Made by a program: the position numbers and the translations under genes. Shown here one piece after another: positions 4,396-6,798 of a stretch of 6,798 nt of DNA. Location: assembly GCA_031400715.1 (NCBI GenBank), contig JANNQK010000186.1, positions 1 to 6,798 on the forward strand, given 5' to 3'. This DNA comes from VFMC01 sp031400715. Its GTDB lineage: Bacteria > Actinomycetota > Acidimicrobiia > Acidimicrobiales > Ilumatobacteraceae. The number at the start of each line of letters is the position of its first letter. Within the stretch, counting starts at the first letter, position 1. A model generated the notes under the pieces. That model had not been told where the DNA came from, did no database searches, and saw only the letters and a list, made by a program, of their open reading frames with translations.

Positions 4396-5463
4396 GTGGC
4401 ATCACGAACCTTCAGAACAATCTGTGTCGTGAGCGCATTGGTCGTCACCGGATGCGGCGGAGATTCCGCATCGCAACCGACACCTGACGCGAGCGGCGAC
4501 GTTCAGGCTGACGCCCGAGCGGCGTGCCAATCCGGCACGCCGGTCGCCGACGGGCAGCGGATCCGCATCAGCTCGACCGTCGCGCCGATCACCTCCATCG
4601 TCGCCAACGTCGCTGGAGGCCTGGCCGACATCACCGGGTTGGTGCCCGAAGGCACCAACTCACACACGTTCGAGCCGGCGCCCAGCGTGGCCGCCACCCT
4701 GGCACGGACCGACGTGCTGTTCGCCAACGGGTTGGTGCTCGAAGAACCGACCAAGGACCTCGCCACCGAGAACCTCCCCGACGGTGCGGCGCTGTGCGAG
4801 CTGGGTACGGCGATCCTGCCCGTCGCCGACTACATCTACGACTTCTCGTTCCCGCTCGAGGGGGGCAAGCCGAACCCGCACCTGTGGACGAACCCGCCGA
4901 TGGCCAAGCGGTACACCGAGGTCGTCAGAGATGTCCTCGTGCGCATGGACCCCACCAACGCCGACGCCTATCGCGACAACGCGACCGCGTACCTCGCTCG
5001 CATCGATGCGCTCGACAAGGCGATGGTGACCGCCACCGCCACCATGCCCGCAGGGCAGCGCAAGCTGCTCACCTACCACGACGCCTATGCCTATTTCGCC
5101 ACCACCTACGGCTGGACCGTCATCGGGGCAATCCAGCCATCGAACTTCGACGAACCGACGGCGAGGGAGGTGGCCGGCTTGATCGAGCAGGTGCGGGAGG
5201 CCGGCGTGCCGGCGATCTTCGGGTCGGAGGTGTTCCCCAGCCCGGTGCTCGAGCAGATCGGTGCGGAGGCCGGCGTCGCCTACGTCGACGTGTTGCGCGA
5301 CGACGATCTGCCGGGCGAGCCTGGTGATCCCGACCACTCGTTCCTGGGTCTGATGCAGTTCGACTACATCACCATGGTCGAAGCACTCGGCGGCGACGCA
5401 TCAGCCCTCCGGGCGATCGATGTCGGCGATGTCGCGATCGACACGGCGGAGTACCCGCAGTGA
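4396..5463 (+). CDS. znuA: Zinc/manganese ABC transporter substrate-binding lipoprotein
   Basis: A 355-residue cluster A-I metal-binding protein, lipid-anchored outside the membrane, that captures a divalent metal and delivers it to the permease. From the GTG at 4396 the N-terminus is a lipoprotein signal: Arg4 and Arg7, a hydrophobic core, and lipobox VTGC with Cys20, followed by a Gly/Ser/Pro-rich linker. The frame is open further upstream to 3973, but that stretch overlaps the divergent regulator and would bury the signal. Metal ligands expected in the family are His90 ('GTNSHTFEP'), His162 ('NPHLWTNP') and His228 ('TYHDAYAYF'). A His rather than Glu at the third position favours zinc over manganese. 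The usual fourth ligand, Asp before a Ser/Thr-Tyr pair, seems replaced by His314 ('PDHSFLGLM'). No His-rich loop like that of Gram-negative ZnuA is present. It is first in an operon and overlaps znuC by 4 nt. Confidence 0.94.
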   Translation: MASRTFRTICVVSALVVTGCGGDSASQPTPDASGDVQADARAACQSGTPVADGQRIRISSTVAPITSIVANVAGGLADITGLVPEGTNSHTFEPAPSVAATLARTDVLFANGLVLEEPTKDLATENLPDGAALCELGTAILPVADYIYDFSFPLEGGKPNPHLWTNPPMAKRYTEVVRDVLVRMDPTNADAYRDNATAYLARIDALDKAMVTATATMPAGQRKLLTYHDAYAYFATTYGWTVIGAIQPSNFDEPTAREVAGLIEQVREAGVPAIFGSEVFPSPVLEQIGAEAGVAYVDVLRDDDLPGEPGDPDHSFLGLMQFDYITMVEALGGDASALRAIDVGDVAIDTAEYPQ

Positions 5464-6257
5464 CGGACATCGACGACCGCACGACCGCAGGAGCTTCCGA
5501 CGCGATCGACCGACCGCTCGTGGAGGTCGACGGTGTCTCGCACAGCTACGGCGGTCCAGTGGTGCTCGATCACATCCACCTCTCGATCGACGCCGGCTCG
5601 TTCCTGGGCATCATCGGTCCGTCCGGTTCGGGCAAGACCACCCTGCTGCGGATCATCCTCGGCAACCTCACGCCGAGCCATGGTTCGGTGGAGCGCCAGC
5701 CCGGCCGGCGGGTGGCGTACGTGCCGCAGGTCGAGACCGTGAACTGGAACTTCCCGATCACGGTGAGCGAGGTCGTGCTCATGTCGCGGGCCTCGTCGAA
5801 ACGTCGTCCGTGGGCGACGGCAACCGAGCGTCGTGATGTGGCCTCGGTGTTGGAGCAGCTCGGGCTCGCCGGTCTGGGCGACCGCCACATCCGTGAACTG
5901 TCCGGCGGCCAGCAGCAGCGCGTGTTCCTGGCCCGTGCGCTTCATCGCCGACCCGACCTGTTGGTGCTCGACGAGCCGACGTCAGGTGTCGATGTGCGCA
6001 CTCGCCACGAGGTGGTGCACCTGCTGACCGACCTGCATCGCGACGGCATGGCGGTCGTGCTCACGACGCACGACATCAATGGCTTGGCGACGCACCTGCC
6101 GCGCATCGCCTGCGTGAACCGCGAGCTCATCGCGATCGGCACACCCCGCGACGTGCTGACGCCACAGGTACTCGAGCGGACGTATGGCGCACCGATGGAG
6201 GTGCTCGAACACGGCGGGCTCCTGCTGGTCACCGACACGCCGTTGGGGTCATCGTGA
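5460..6257 (+). CDS. znuC: Zinc/manganese ABC transporter ATP-binding protein
   Basis: A 265-residue ABC ATPase that powers metal import from the cytoplasmic face. It shows Walker A GPSGSGKT (53-60), Q-loop Gln90 in 'YVPQ', the signature LSGGQQQR (147-154), Walker B LLVLDEP (167-173, with Glu172 catalytic), D-loop 'SGVD' and switch His204 in 'TTHD'. The 'VNWNFPITVSEVVLM' stretch after the Q-loop is typical of the Zn/Mn/Fe (ABC-3 partner) subfamily. A ~20-residue polar N-terminal extension precedes the domain. The GTG start at 5460 overlaps the znuA stop (GTGA), indicating translational coupling; the gene overlaps znuB in the same way. Confidence 0.96.
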   Translation: MTDIDDRTTAGASDAIDRPLVEVDGVSHSYGGPVVLDHIHLSIDAGSFLGIIGPSGSGKTTLLRIILGNLTPSHGSVERQPGRRVAYVPQVETVNWNFPITVSEVVLMSRASSKRRPWATATERRDVASVLEQLGLAGLGDRHIRELSGGQQQRVFLARALHRRPDLLVLDEPTSGVDVRTRHEVVHLLTDLHRDGMAVVLTTHDINGLATHLPRIACVNRELIAIGTPRDVLTPQVLERTYGAPMEVLEHGGLLLVTDTPLGSS

Positions 6258-6798
6258 ACCTGTTCGAGCCGTTCCAGTTCGCGTTCTTCCGCAACGGGAT
6301 CATCGTTGCCGTGCTGGCCGGAGCGATCTGCGGTCTGATCGGCGTGTACGTGGTGCTGCGCCAGATGAGCTACATCGGCCACGGGCTGTCGCACTCCATC
6401 TTCGGCGGGGCGGCGGCCAGTGCGGTGCTGTCGGTCAACTTCTACTTCGGAGCCGGCGTGTGGGGACTGCTCTCGGCATTGATGATCGGCCGCGTCGCGC
6501 GGCGCGGCAAGATCGGTTCGGACGCGGCGATCGGTGTGATCACCACGGCCTCGTTCGCAGTCGGTCTCGCGCTCTCGAACATGTTCGGTCAGGCGAAACG
6601 ATCGATCGATGCCGTGCTGTTCGGCTCGATCCTTGGCGTCGGCGGCGGTGACGTGATCGCCGTGGTCGGCGCGGGAGTGCTCTCGGCGGTGGTGATCTAT
6701 GCGTGGTACCGCCAGCTGTTGTTCGCGACGTTCGATCCAGAGGTCGCCGACGTCTCCGGCGTGAATGTCGCTCGGATGGAGGCGCTGCTGATGTTGAT
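6254..6798 (+). CDS. znuB: Zinc/manganese ABC transporter permease, N-terminal part (runs off the window)
   Basis: A GTG at 6254 overlaps the znuC stop by 4 nt (GTGA), and the frame stays open to the window end, giving 181 residues of an ABC-3 family permease that normally has about 270-300. Hydrophobic segments lie at about residues 14-37, 46-62, 64-80, 90-110 and 131-152. Conserved family features are visible: 'GVYVVLRQMSYIGHGLSHSI' (30-49), 'SDAAIGVITTASFAVG' (89-104) and 'DPEVADVSGV' (161-170), the last near the ATPase-coupling region. It forms the membrane channel with ZnuA as donor and ZnuC as motor. Metal choice (Zn over Mn) rests on the neighbouring ZnuA and Fur-family regulator. Confidence 0.95.
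   Translation, partial: MNLFEPFQFAFFRNGIIVAVLAGAICGLIGVYVVLRQMSYIGHGLSHSIFGGAAASAVLSVNFYFGAGVWGLLSALMIGRVARRGKIGSDAAIGVITTASFAVGLALSNMFGQAKRSIDAVLFGSILGVGGGDVIAVVGAGVLSAVVIYAWYRQLLFATFDPEVADVSGVNVARMEALLML

Overview
The window is high-GC, compact DNA with many GTG starts, few clear Shine-Dalgarno sites and a strong G/C preference at third codon positions. Together with an AfsR/LuxR-type TPR regulator, an ECF sigma factor and a Fur-family/zinc ABC cassette, this suggests an actinobacterium, possibly of the Acidimicrobiia (Ilumatobacter-like). That placement is inference from composition and protein style only.

Left part (1-2423): the window opens inside the C-terminal TPR portion of a large regulator-type protein (ends 1057). 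A 134-bp gap follows that holds five TCAGCGN-type heptamers at an exact 11-bp period (1122-1172). This array leads directly into an ECF sigma factor (1192-1965) whose C-terminus carries ten in-frame tripeptide repeats of [Gly/Ser]-His-[Asn/Asp] type, giving a histidine-rich tail. A small unrecognised helical protein (1943-2269, minus) converges on the sigma gene and overlaps it by 23 bp. Upstream of that small gene, in the same orientation and at almost the same distance from its start codon, is a second array of the same heptamer at the same 11-bp period (2290-2318, minus). The two convergent genes therefore look like co-regulated targets of one DNA-binding protein.

Middle part (2424-3771): a small three-helix membrane protein (2424-2768), possibly C-terminally truncated by a frameshift, faces a MaoC/hotdog-fold protein on the minus strand (2914-3771) that keeps the NP-x-H and ILHG elements but lacks the usual catalytic Asp.

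Right part (3826-6798): a Fur-family repressor, probably Zur (minus), is divergent from a high-affinity metal uptake operon znuA-znuC-znuB (plus; overlaps of 4 nt at both junctions; znuB runs off the window). The 141-bp divergent region holds four 16-bp tandem repeats, a small hairpin and weak leaderless-type promoter candidates. The Zur protein probably represses its neighbouring transporter when zinc is plentiful. Whether the histidine-rich sigma factor belongs to the same metal response is an open question raised by the layout, not shown by it.
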